Below are positions 57,583 through 64,000 of a DNA stretch of 64,000 nt, in pieces. The stretch lies in assembly GCA_945831585.1 (NCBI GenBank), contig CAMACY010000002.1, positions 1 through 64,000 on the forward strand, in the 5' to 3' direction. Under the pieces are notes generated by a model. The model had not been told where the DNA came from, did no database searches, and saw only the letters and a program-made list of their open reading frames with translations. Each line of letters begins with the position of its first letter. Within the stretch, counting starts at the first letter, position 1. The DNA is from an uncultured bacterium (GTDB lineage: Bacteria; Verrucomicrobiota; Verrucomicrobiia; Verrucomicrobiales; Akkermansiaceae). The translations under genes and the position numbers were made by a program.

Positions 57583-57610
57583 TTGTCATTTAGTTAAGTT
57601 CTGATAATAT
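57583..57610 (+). promoter_or_regulatory. promoter of outer-membrane protein gene (leaderless)
   Basis: The -35 is TTGTCA (57583-57588), the spacer 16 bases and the -10 TAATAT (57605-57610), then 7 bases to ATG 57618. The surrounding 60 bases are A+T-rich, unlike the rest of the region. Confidence 0.8.
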
Positions 57611-57617
57611 ATTCCGC

Positions 57618-58508
57618 ATGAAAACTAAATGCTTCTTCCTCTGGCTTGCTCTGTCGGCTTTTCCGGCGGGGGCGGCGTGGCAGTACAACTTGCCGGACAC
57701 GGGCTTGCTGCCCTATGCGGCGCGTGTTTCGGGCACCAACGCCATGGGGGAGCGCCACGGGGGCTCCACCCTGCAGTGGGAGCGCGTCAACGTGCAGGTG
57801 CCGCTGGCCGACCCCTTCCGCAGCGGGGGCGAGGGCTGGATGTTCAACGCGAGCCTGGGGCTGGATTGGACGCATTTAAAGGCAACGGGGCCGGTGCGCC
57901 CGGAGCACGAGGAGCTTTTCACGATGAGACTTCCGCTGGGGGTGGTCTGCCCCTTGGCGCAGGGGCAGCATGTGGCTTTTTGCTTTCTCCCCACGGTGGC
58001 GACGGACGGCGCGGGCAGCGGGCACAGCTTTGTGCCGGTCAGCGCGGTGGATTACCGCCTGTGTCGGAGTGAGACCTTTACCTGCTCCGTGGGGCTGGTC
58101 TACGATTCGCACACCATCGACAGCTACGTGTCGCCCTATCTCACCTTTGTCTGGAAACCGACGCCGGACTGGCGCATCAGCCTGACGGACTGCGCCCTGC
58201 GCGGCATGCGCGAGCTGGGCGGCGGCTGGGCGGCCGGGCTGTTTGCCGGCGGCGTGTTCGGCACCTGGGCGATGCACGAGCAGGAGGGCACCACGCTGCT
58301 GCGCCTGCGTACGCTGGTGGTGGGCGCGCGGGTGGAGCGCGAGTTCTCCCGCAACGAGCACACCACGAGCTTCTTCTTTGCGGATGTGGGCTCGACGCTC
58401 ACAACCTCGCTGCAGCGCGTGCGTCCCCGCGCGCTCGATGAGCCCCTATCGAATCACCATTACCACCCCGGGCTCTACGTGTCGCTGGGCTTTGACTGCC
58501 GCTTCTGA
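57618..58508 (+). CDS. Outer-membrane beta-barrel protein (DUF6268-like)
   Basis: The 296-residue product has a signal peptide (MKTKCFFLWLALSAFPAGAA) and many amphipathic strands. One hairpin contains LGLDWTHLKATG, another LVVGARVEREFSRNEHTTSF, and it ends GLYVSLGFDCRF with terminal Phe. The spacing of strands resembles DUF6268-type barrels, but this is a visual impression. It has its own leaderless promoter, divergent from the NlpC/P60-like gene. Confidence 0.7.
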   Translation: MKTKCFFLWLALSAFPAGAAWQYNLPDTGLLPYAARVSGTNAMGERHGGSTLQWERVNVQVPLADPFRSGGEGWMFNASLGLDWTHLKATGPVRPEHEELFTMRLPLGVVCPLAQGQHVAFCFLPTVATDGAGSGHSFVPVSAVDYRLCRSETFTCSVGLVYDSHTIDSYVSPYLTFVWKPTPDWRISLTDCALRGMRELGGGWAAGLFAGGVFGTWAMHEQEGTTLLRLRTLVVGARVEREFSRNEHTTSFFFADVGSTLTTSLQRVRPRALDEPLSNHHYHPGLYVSLGFDCRF

Positions 58509-58578
58509 GCGCCCGACGAGGCTTTTTTGGGGTCTGTTTCAAAACAGCCCCGCAATTGCCGGATATTCCATATTTTCG

Positions 58579-58607
58579 TTGACACAGCATGCACAATGCT
58601 GTAGCAG
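58579..58607 (+). promoter_or_regulatory. promoter-like element with inverted repeat in its spacer
   Basis: Consensus -35 TTGACA (58579-58584), a 17-base spacer that is itself an inverted repeat (CAGCAT, 5 bases, ATGCTG) and a weak -10 TAGCAG (58602-58607). It points antisense into the 58611-59150 gene. Confidence 0.35.
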
Positions 58608-58610
58608 CGC

Positions 58611-59150
58611 TCAGTGTCGGCGGCGGCGCTTGCGCTTGGGCGGGCGGCTCGGGTGCTGGCGCTCCAGCTCCACCTGCATGAGCAGGAGGGTGAAGAGCCC
58701 GGCGGCGCTGATGCGGACCGGCGAGTGCTCGGACACCGCCGCCGCGAGCTCGACCGTGCGCCGCAGCTCGGCGGCGTATTCCTCCGGGTCAATGTCCGGC
58801 AGGGTGTTGCTCACCTGCACGTGCAGCAGCATGAGCGCGCGGTAGAAGGACGGCCAGTTGTCGGAAGGACCGGCGGCGAGAGCCGCCATCAGCTCGGCGG
58901 GCAGGGCGTTGAGCGTGCGCTCCAGCGCGCGCAGGCGGCAGCGCAGGCGTCGGTCGGTCGCCCCGGCCAAGGCGGCCTCCAGCCGATGGCGCAGCGGCGT
59001 CTCCCAAGCGCCGTAGGTCTCCAGCACGGCGAGCGGCACATGCCCCGGCTCGGGGGGCGCGCTGCCCTCGCGTCGCACCAGCTCCTCGAAGAGACGCTCG
59101 ATGGCTTCTAAGCGCCCCTGCGGGCTCAGGCTGGTAGATTCAAAGAGCAT
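58611..59150 (-). CDS. Hypothetical helical protein with basic tail
   Basis: The 179-residue product is nearly all helical, rich in Leu, Ala, Arg and Glu, with no signal peptide or membrane span. It ends in PPKRKRRRRH, a strongly basic tail suggesting contact with nucleic acid or membrane. No family is recognised. It lies 6 bases after the GH95 stop and is the third gene of the FHA-GH95 operon, so its product is made with them. Confidence 0.62.
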   Translation of the reverse strand: MLFESTSLSPQGRLEAIERLFEELVRREGSAPPEPGHVPLAVLETYGAWETPLRHRLEAALAGATDRRLRCRLRALERTLNALPAELMAALAAGPSDNWPSFYRALMLLHVQVSNTLPDIDPEEYAAELRRTVELAAAVSEHSPVRISAAGLFTLLLMQVELERQHPSRPPKRKRRRRH

Positions 59151-59156
59151 GGAAGC

Positions 59157-61631
59157 TCAGGCGGCGCTTTTCCCCTTGGCTTTCTTGGCCTTTTTCTTGT
59201 TCGGGGCGCTGTATTCGGGCACGACCTTCTTCTTCTCCCCATTGACTACCAGCGTCACTTCCGGGGGATTCTTGGTGCTTGTGCTGAGTTTGTAGTGGGT
59301 TACCTTGCCGTTTTTCCACTCCATGTCTACGGTGATGTTGCCGCGCGCGCGGATGCCGCGCACATGACCCTCGCTCCAAGCCTCGGGCAGCGCCGGCAGC
59401 AGCGCGATTTCCTCCGCATGGCTTTGCAGCAGGAGCTCGCTCATGCCGCCCGTGATGCCGTAGGTGCCGTCCATCTGCATGGGTGGGTGGTTGCCGAAAA
59501 GGTTGTCGAGAACATTGTGCGTCAGGTAGCCCCGCACCATCTCATAAGCCTTTTCCGGCTTGAGGAAACGCGCCCACAGGGCGGCGCGCCAGGGCCAGGT
59601 CCAGCTGCGGCGGTTGTCGCCGCCCATGCCGCGCAGCTCCAAGCTCTTCTCGGCAGCGGCGGCCAGTTCGGGCGTGCGCGCGGGCGAGATGATGGTGCCG
59701 GGGAACACGCCGATGAGGTGAGAGGTGTGGCGGTGACCGGCCACCATGTTGGGGCGGTCGATAATCCATTCCTGCAGGTAGCCGCCGGGCGCCACACGCT
59801 CGGGCGCAAGCCGCTTAGCCTTGTCCTGCAACTTGGACGCCCAGCCGCTGTCCACCCCCAGTTCCCCGGCCGCTTTGGCGGTGTTGCGGAAGAGCTCGCG
59901 GATGAGCTGGTGGTCGTGCGAGACGCCGTCCTCCACGGGACCCCACTCGTGCGACCAGCCGTTGGGCGCCACGAGGGTGCCCTTGGGCAGCTTCTTCAGC
60001 TCGGGGTGCTGCGCGGCGCTGAGCGGTTTGCCGGCCGAGATGAGCCCCTGACCATCGGCGCCCAGTTCCTTGAGCTGCGATTCCCAGAAGGCGCAGATGT
60101 TCTTCATGACGGGGTAGGCCGTATCCTGCAGGTACTCCTTGTCGCGCGTGAAGGTGTAGTGATCCCAAATGTGCAGCGCATACCAGGCATTGACCGGCGG
60201 GTTCCACTTGCTCCAACCGCCGCCGCCCCAGGGGTTTTGCGAGATGCGGGTCGTCCAGCCGGGCGTGCCCTTGCCGAACTGCTTTTCCGTCATGCGGTGC
60301 AGGGGTGCTTCCATGGCTTTGAGGTAGTCGATGAGCGTGCGGTGGCACTCGGAGAGGTTGCCCACCTCGGCGCCCCAGTAGCACATCTGCAGGTTGATGT
60401 TGTTGTGGTAGTCGCAGGCCCAGGCGGCGTGCACGGCATCGTTCCAGATGCCTTGCAGAGTCAGCGGCAGATTACCCGGCCGCGAGCCGCTGATGAGCAC
60501 ATAGCGCCCGTACTGGTAGGCCAGCGCCTCCAGCTCGGGGTCGCTGCCGCCCTTGCGGTAGCGCGCCAGACGCTCATCGGTCGGCAGCTTGGCTGCGGAT
60601 TCCTCGGTCTTGCCCAGGTGGATGCTCAGGCGTTTGAAGAGCTTGCTGAAGTCCGCGATGTGGCTCTTGCGGATGTCCTTGAGCGATTTCTTCGTCACGG
60701 CGGTCAGCACCTTCTTGTTGAGCTGGGCGGGGTCGCTGCCCTTCCAGTCGGCGGCGTCGTCCATCTTGTAGTCCGTGGCGAGGCTGATGTAGAGTTCCGC
60801 GCTGTCGGCCTTGGAGATACTGATGGCGGGCGCCCCCTTGAGGTCGAAGACGGGTACCTGTTCGCGCGCCGGCTTGCCCTCGTAGGTGACGGCAACGGCC
60901 TTGCCGCTGCCCGTGAGCTTGGCGGAGGCTTTTTTGCCCTTGACGCGCACGAACACACGCCCCTCGAACTTCTCGCCGTTGGCCAGCGTGCCGCGCATGA
61001 TGAGGGTATTCTCGGCGCCGCTGTAGCTGACATCGTGGCAGGGGGCGAGCGCCACCTTGGCATTGATGCTGCCTTCTTTGTCCGCGCTCATGGTATACAC
61101 GAGCACCTTGTCGGGGTGGCTGGCGAAGCATTCGCGGCGGTGGTGCACCCCGCCGTTGGCGAATTCGACCGTGGCGATGCCGGTGCTGAGGTTGAGCGAG
61201 CGGCTGTACTCCGTGCTCTTGCCGGGGAGTTCGCTCTGAATGTAGAGATTGCCGAAAGGCTGGTAGGAGCCGAACTCATCCTTGCCGGCCTTGGGGCCGA
61301 AGGAGTATCCGGCGCCGTTGTTGGGCAGGTTGCGACCGCCTGTCCACAGGCTGCTCTCGTTGAGATTGAGGCGCTCCAGATGGTCACCGCCGAAAATGGT
61401 GGCACCCAGCCGCCCATTGCCCACGGGCAGGGTTTGCGATTCCCAAATGCGGTGGGGCGAGGTTTGGGCGGCGGATTTGCCGACATTGGACTCGCCGTCG
61501 ACCTTGCCCCAGGGCAGGGCGGCGGGGTGGACATAGGCGGGCTGCTGATACCAAAGGACGGGGGCGTCATCGGCCGCATACGCGGGGAGCAGCAGACCGA
61601 CTGCCGACAGAAGCATGGGGGCGGATTTCAT
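59157..61631 (-). CDS. GH95-family alpha-L-fucosidase
   Basis: GH95 enzymes mostly remove terminal alpha-1,2-fucose from host glycans. The 824-residue product has a signal peptide (MKSAPMLLSAVGLLLPAYAA), the N-terminal beta domain (ESQTLPVGNGRLGATIFGG, LNESSLWTGG) and the (alpha/alpha)6 barrel. Barrel segments are LQGIWNDAVHAAWACDYHNN and INLQMCYWGAEVGNL, which hold the catalytic Asn pair. Glu in APNGWSHEWGP and Asp in MQMDGTYGITGGMSELLLQS are also kept. The C terminus is unusually Lys-rich (NKKKAKKAKGKSAA). It sits second in an operon, 3 bases after an FHA gene. Confidence 0.9.
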   Translation of the reverse strand: MKSAPMLLSAVGLLLPAYAADDAPVLWYQQPAYVHPAALPWGKVDGESNVGKSAAQTSPHRIWESQTLPVGNGRLGATIFGGDHLERLNLNESSLWTGGRNLPNNGAGYSFGPKAGKDEFGSYQPFGNLYIQSELPGKSTEYSRSLNLSTGIATVEFANGGVHHRRECFASHPDKVLVYTMSADKEGSINAKVALAPCHDVSYSGAENTLIMRGTLANGEKFEGRVFVRVKGKKASAKLTGSGKAVAVTYEGKPAREQVPVFDLKGAPAISISKADSAELYISLATDYKMDDAADWKGSDPAQLNKKVLTAVTKKSLKDIRKSHIADFSKLFKRLSIHLGKTEESAAKLPTDERLARYRKGGSDPELEALAYQYGRYVLISGSRPGNLPLTLQGIWNDAVHAAWACDYHNNINLQMCYWGAEVGNLSECHRTLIDYLKAMEAPLHRMTEKQFGKGTPGWTTRISQNPWGGGGWSKWNPPVNAWYALHIWDHYTFTRDKEYLQDTAYPVMKNICAFWESQLKELGADGQGLISAGKPLSAAQHPELKKLPKGTLVAPNGWSHEWGPVEDGVSHDHQLIRELFRNTAKAAGELGVDSGWASKLQDKAKRLAPERVAPGGYLQEWIIDRPNMVAGHRHTSHLIGVFPGTIISPARTPELAAAAEKSLELRGMGGDNRRSWTWPWRAALWARFLKPEKAYEMVRGYLTHNVLDNLFGNHPPMQMDGTYGITGGMSELLLQSHAEEIALLPALPEAWSEGHVRGIRARGNITVDMEWKNGKVTHYKLSTSTKNPPEVTLVVNGEKKKVVPEYSAPNKKKAKKAKGKSAA

Positions 61632-61634
61632 GTT

Positions 61635-62171
61635 TCAGAGAAGAAAGCTGATGGTGATGTCCACAGCGGCGAGGCGCAGCGTGTCGCCGTCCAAAAGGGT
61701 CATCGCGGTGTTGGGAGCGAGCGGTATGCCGTTGACCGCGCTGCCGTTCGTCGAGCCGAGATCGCGGGCGGTGACGCCCTGATCGCCGAGCTCCAGCAGC
61801 ACATGGCGGCGCGAGATGCCGGGGTCATCCAACAAAAGGTCTGCCAGCTCGGGCGAGCGCCCGATGCTGACGCCGCCGGGGCGGGTGAGCTCGCTGAAGG
61901 GAACGGCGATGTCCCACCGGGAACCATCGCTCAGGGTGGCACTCAGGCGCAGGCAGTCGTGCGGGAGCTCGGGCGCTTCCGCAGGTATCTCCGGCTCTTC
62001 CTGCGGCTCCGGTGCCTTCGCTACATCGGCGGATGGGGGAGCCGCCGAAACATCCTGCAGAGCCCATTCGGTTGCGCGGCGGGCGGCGATGACGGATCTC
62101 AACGCCTCGAGCTCCTGCTCCAGAGCGGCAGCGCGTTGTTCCAGCTCAGCGATGCTGACCTCCGTGCTCAT
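61635..62171 (-). CDS. FHA-domain protein
   Basis: FHA domains bind phosphothreonine. The 178-residue product has an N-terminal coiled-coil-like helix (EVSIAELEQRAAALEQELEA), a Pro/Glu-rich linker and a complete FHA domain at about 95-178 (VSIGRSPELADLLLDDPGIS, RRHVLLEL, LGSTNGSAVNG). The GR, SRRH and STNG hallmarks are intact. ATG 62171 is chosen because the in-frame ATG 62183 overlaps the -10 box. It is first in the operon with GH95. A cognate kinase is not visible in the window. Confidence 0.88.
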   Translation of the reverse strand: MSTEVSIAELEQRAAALEQELEALRSVIAARRATEWALQDVSAAPPSADVAKAPEPQEEPEIPAEAPELPHDCLRLSATLSDGSRWDIAVPFSELTRPGGVSIGRSPELADLLLDDPGISRRHVLLELGDQGVTARDLGSTNGSAVNGIPLAPNTAMTLLDGDTLRLAAVDITISFLL

Positions 62172-62181
62172 GATGCTGCCC

Positions 62182-62211
62182 ATACTACCAAAGCAGACGG
62201 GCAGGGCGCAA
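62182..62211 (-). promoter_or_regulatory. promoter of FHA-GH95 operon
   Basis: Minus-strand -35 TTGCGC (62206-62211), 18-base spacer and -10 TAGTAT (62182-62187), then 10 bases to ATG 62171. Confidence 0.65.
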
Positions 62212-62253
62212 GCTCAAAATACATGCCGCCCGCGCTTTCACGCGATGGGCAGG

Positions 62254-63057
62254 TCAGTTTGATCGGGGGCTGCTCAGGTCGCGCTCGACCATCGCGTAGG
62301 CGCTGTGGTTGTGAATCGACTCAAAGTTTTCCGCCTCCGCCCGATACCAGCTGAAAGCCTGGTAGCGCTCGGTGGCGACGGCGATGTTGCGCACGAGATC
62401 CTCCACAAAGACCGGGTGCTCGTAGGCATAATCCGTGACAAACTTTTCATCGGGGCGCTTGAGCAGGCTGTAGAGTTGGCAGCTGGCGCAGCCCTCCACC
62501 AGATCGATGAGATCCTCAATCCACACGGCGGCTCCCGCAAAGCGCACGGAGTAGGTGACGAGCCCCCGCTGGTTGTGTGCGCTGTGCTCGCTCATGGCCT
62601 TGGAGCAGGGGCAGAGCGTGGTGACCGGCACCCGCAGCGTGAGGGTGAAGCGACCGGGGCGGTCGCGCTCGGCATCGATTTCGTAGCGCACATCGTAGTC
62701 CATCATCCCCTCCTTGCCGCTGACCGGGGCTTTTTTGAGCCGGAAGAAGGGGAACTCAATTTCCACATGCGCGCGGCGGGCGTTGAGCTTGGTCAGCAGG
62801 CGGTTGGGCAGTCGCACGGCGGTGTGAACATCCAAGTAGCGCTTGTGCTCGTGCAGCGCCTCTACAAAGCGGCTCATGTGGGTGCCCTTGTACTGCTCGG
62901 GCAGGTCGACCATGAGGGCGACGGTCGCGACAGTGGACTGCGTGCGCCGTTCTTTGTCGCTGACGATGATGGGGAAGCGGATGCCGCGCACACCGACGCG
63001 GTCGATGGCGATTTGGCGGGTATCCCGCTCCATCTGCATGTCCTTGAGCTCTTTCAT
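62254..63057 (-). CDS. folE2: GTP cyclohydrolase IB
   Basis: FolE2 converts GTP to dihydroneopterin triphosphate for folate and queuosine, using metals other than zinc. The 267-residue product has the family segments IAIDRVGVRGIRFPI, LTLRVPVTTLCPCSKAMSEH (with the metal/active Cys), HNQRGLVTYSVRF and DYAYEHPVFVEDLVRNIA. MKELKDMQ at 63057 is the family-like start. It lies after the rpsR transcript hairpin; a separate promoter is not clear, so it may partly depend on read-through. Confidence 0.94.
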   Translation of the reverse strand: MKELKDMQMERDTRQIAIDRVGVRGIRFPIIVSDKERRTQSTVATVALMVDLPEQYKGTHMSRFVEALHEHKRYLDVHTAVRLPNRLLTKLNARRAHVEIEFPFFRLKKAPVSGKEGMMDYDVRYEIDAERDRPGRFTLTLRVPVTTLCPCSKAMSEHSAHNQRGLVTYSVRFAGAAVWIEDLIDLVEGCASCQLYSLLKRPDEKFVTDYAYEHPVFVEDLVRNIAVATERYQAFSWYRAEAENFESIHNHSAYAMVERDLSSPRSN

Positions 63058-63092
63058 GGTGTCGGTAGCGCCGGGAAGGAGGTGAAACGAGA

Positions 63093-63126
63093 GGAGCTTG
63101 CAAGCCCCTTGCGGCTTACAAGCTCC
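63093..63126 (-). terminator. hairpin after rpmG-rpsR
   Basis: A 13-bp stem with one mismatch (63093-63106 with 63113-63126) lies 59 bases after the rpsR stop. It is followed by CTCTCGTTTC on the minus strand, a weak T-tract, so partial read-through to folE2 is possible. Confidence 0.6.
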
Positions 63127-63184
63127 CTCTGTCAACGACGTCAGGCCGTCGAGACGCCTCTTGGGGAAGAGGGGAAATGGGGGG

Positions 63185-63430
63185 TTAGGGAAGCAGGTTG
63201 ACGGCACGAGCACGGCGGATTTCGCGCGTGATCTTGCGGTGCATCTTGGCGGAGACGCCGGTGACGCGGCGGGGCAGGATCTTGCCCGTCTCCGAGGTGA
63301 ACTTGGAAAGGAATTCGGGGTTGGTCATGTCGACGGCGCCGTTGGGGATGTCGAGACGGCGGCGGGGCATGCAACGGTTGCAGGTGCGGAAGCGGATGCG
63401 GCTTTGAACGCTGTGGAATTCTCCCATCAT
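63185..63430 (-). CDS. rpsR: 30S ribosomal protein S18
   Basis: S18 binds S6 on the 30S platform. The 81-residue product has the core [20 protein letters not shown] followed by [20 protein letters not shown]. The two Cys in [10 protein letters not shown] suggest a zinc-type N terminus. It lies 23 bases after rpmG in the same unit. Confidence 0.95.
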   Translation of the reverse strand: MMGEFHSVQSRIRFRTCNRCMPRRRLDIPNGAVDMTNPEFLSKFTSETGKILPRRVTGVSAKMHRKITREIRRARAVNLLP

Positions 63431-63453
63431 ATCGGTAATCAGTCGGTAAAGAG

Positions 63454-63627
63454 TTAGCGCATTTCGCGATGCAGGGTGCGACGCTTCAGGAAGGGGTTGA
63501 ACTTAATCTTCTCCAGACGCCCGGGGGTGCGCTGGCTCTTCTTGTTGCGGGTGGTGACGTAGCGGGAGGGCGTTTTGCCTTCCGCCTTGGCCTCCGTGCA
63601 TTCCAAAATGATGATATCTCTAGGCAT
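63454..63627 (-). CDS. rpmG: 50S ribosomal protein L33
   Basis: The 57-residue product begins [20 protein letters not shown], has [20 protein letters not shown] and ends in [16 protein letters not shown], a textbook L33. Only one Cys is present, so it is the zinc-free form. It is transcribed with rpsR from a near-consensus promoter that overlaps the end of the upstream DksA-like gene. Confidence 0.95.
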   Translation of the reverse strand: MPRDIIILECTEAKAEGKTPSRYVTTRNKKSQRTPGRLEKIKFNPFLKRRTLHREMR

Positions 63628-63656
63628 ATTGGCGTGATGTTGACTTGCGGGGGCAG

Positions 63657-63684
63657 ATTATACCTCAATTCTCGTCATCGTCAA
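63657..63684 (-). promoter_or_regulatory. promoter of rpmG-rpsR
   Basis: Minus-strand -35 TTGACG (63679-63684), 16-base spacer and -10 TATAAT (63657-63662, full consensus). The -35 lies inside the DksA-like coding sequence. The leader is about 23 nt. Confidence 0.83.
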
Positions 63685-64000
63685 GCGAAATCGCGTTTTC
63701 CATGTCATTTTGCAGCCCGGCATAGCCGACTCGGTCGTTATTGCGAGCTCGGTAGTTGGCGTAAGAACCGTATTTTTTCTCGTATTCCTCCTGACATTTG
63801 ACGGTGAGGCGGCAGAAGGGGCGCACCTGCAGGCGCTTCCTGGGGATGGGGTCGAGCGAAATCTCGCAGATGCCGTAGTAGCCGCGGCGGATGCGCTCCA
63901 GCGCGGCATCAATCTCAAAGAGTTGCTCGCGATCTTTGTCGAGCAGGCGGATGGTGAGGTCGCGCACCTCGGCCTCGCTGCCGGCATCGCCGATGTGCTG
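63665..64000 (-). CDS. DksA/TraR-family protein (5' end outside window)
   Basis: At least 111 codons continue past the window edge without a start. The sequence DKDREQLFEIDAALERIRRG then YYGICEISLDPIPRKRLQVR is the DksA/TraR pattern before and inside the zinc finger. Of the four zinc Cys, the first and last remain (GICE, VKCQEE); the second and third positions are Ser and Thr, while a new Cys occurs in RPFCR. It probably binds RNA polymerase like DksA but with weak or no zinc. The C terminus is acidic (ISLDDDEN). Confidence 0.8.
   Translation of the reverse strand, partial: QHIGDAGSEAEVRDLTIRLLDKDREQLFEIDAALERIRRGYYGICEISLDPIPRKRLQVRPFCRLTVKCQEEYEKKYGSYANYRARNNDRVGYAGLQNDMENAISLDDDEN

Noticed and set aside
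59295-62354. Plus-strand open frame of over 1000 codons antisense to GH95 and the FHA gene
   Set aside because: Same shadow effect. It runs through the operon promoter region and has no recognisable domain, while the minus strand encodes GH95 with catalytic residues.
1-64000. CRISPR array, prophage, insertion sequence or rRNA operon
   Set aside because: No spaced short repeats, transposase, phage structural gene or rRNA sequence was seen. The only tandem repeat is the coding repeat at 28724-28975, and the only recombinase is the housekeeping Xer protein.

Overview
The window is a high-G+C bacterial chromosome segment, densely coded on both strands. There is no rRNA, phage, insertion sequence or CRISPR array. 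The gene set (bactofilin, PPi-dependent phosphofructokinase, type IB GTP cyclohydrolase, a GH95 fucosidase and a GH109 glycosidase with the outer-membrane/lipoprotein complement of a diderm) and the near absence of Shine-Dalgarno sequences best fit a Verrucomicrobiota/PVC bacterium, possibly an Akkermansia-like host-glycan user. That assignment is inference: no marker can be searched here.

Layout. 0.1-2.9 kb: tRNA-Gln, then prfA-prmC and a membrane protein. 2.8-7.7 kb (minus): lipoprotein-xer unit and an rRNA methyltransferase-CPA2 antiporter unit. 7.9-12.8 kb (plus): pyrH-frr-bactofilin, then a coupled mutarotase/SanA-like/MenD-like trio. 12.9-21.1 kb (mostly minus): two secreted proteins, nadC-dprA, ftsK, glucan phosphorylase. 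21.3-23.4 kb: small DNA-binding-type proteins, rplM-rpsI, infA. 23.5-32.7 kb: ppk1, a tandem of an intact and a dead Deg protease, uvrC, an outer-membrane barrel and a 51-residue membrane protein. 32.9-45.8 kb (minus): one 11-gene nuoD-N respiratory complex I operon with its own promoter and terminator and no nuoABC. 46-50.8 kb: AP2-like small protein, pfp, GH109 with the stump of a lost tandem copy, a DUF3472-type secreted protein and a ribbon-helix-helix protein. 51-64 kb (mostly minus): POT peptide transporter, PpiD-like foldase, pdxH-pepP, secreted peptidase, FHA-GH95 operon, folE2, rpmG-rpsR and a DksA-like gene cut by the window edge.

Function. The genes join translation (prfA, prmC, frr, rplM, rpsI, infA, rpsR, rpmG), NADH oxidation by complex I, phosphate/PPi-linked energy metabolism (ppk1, pfp, glucan phosphorylase) and envelope/glycan functions (GH95, GH109, Deg proteases, peptide uptake, wall hydrolases).

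The most notable signal is regulatory. About thirty promoters of the form TTGnnn-(16-18)-TAnnnT can be read directly. In 11 of them the -10 box ends only 5-7 bases before the start codon (exactly 6 in eight cases), and in 4 more 9-10 bases before. These mRNAs should be leaderless or nearly so. Internal operon genes also lack Shine-Dalgarno sequences. I used this promoter geometry to choose several start codons.
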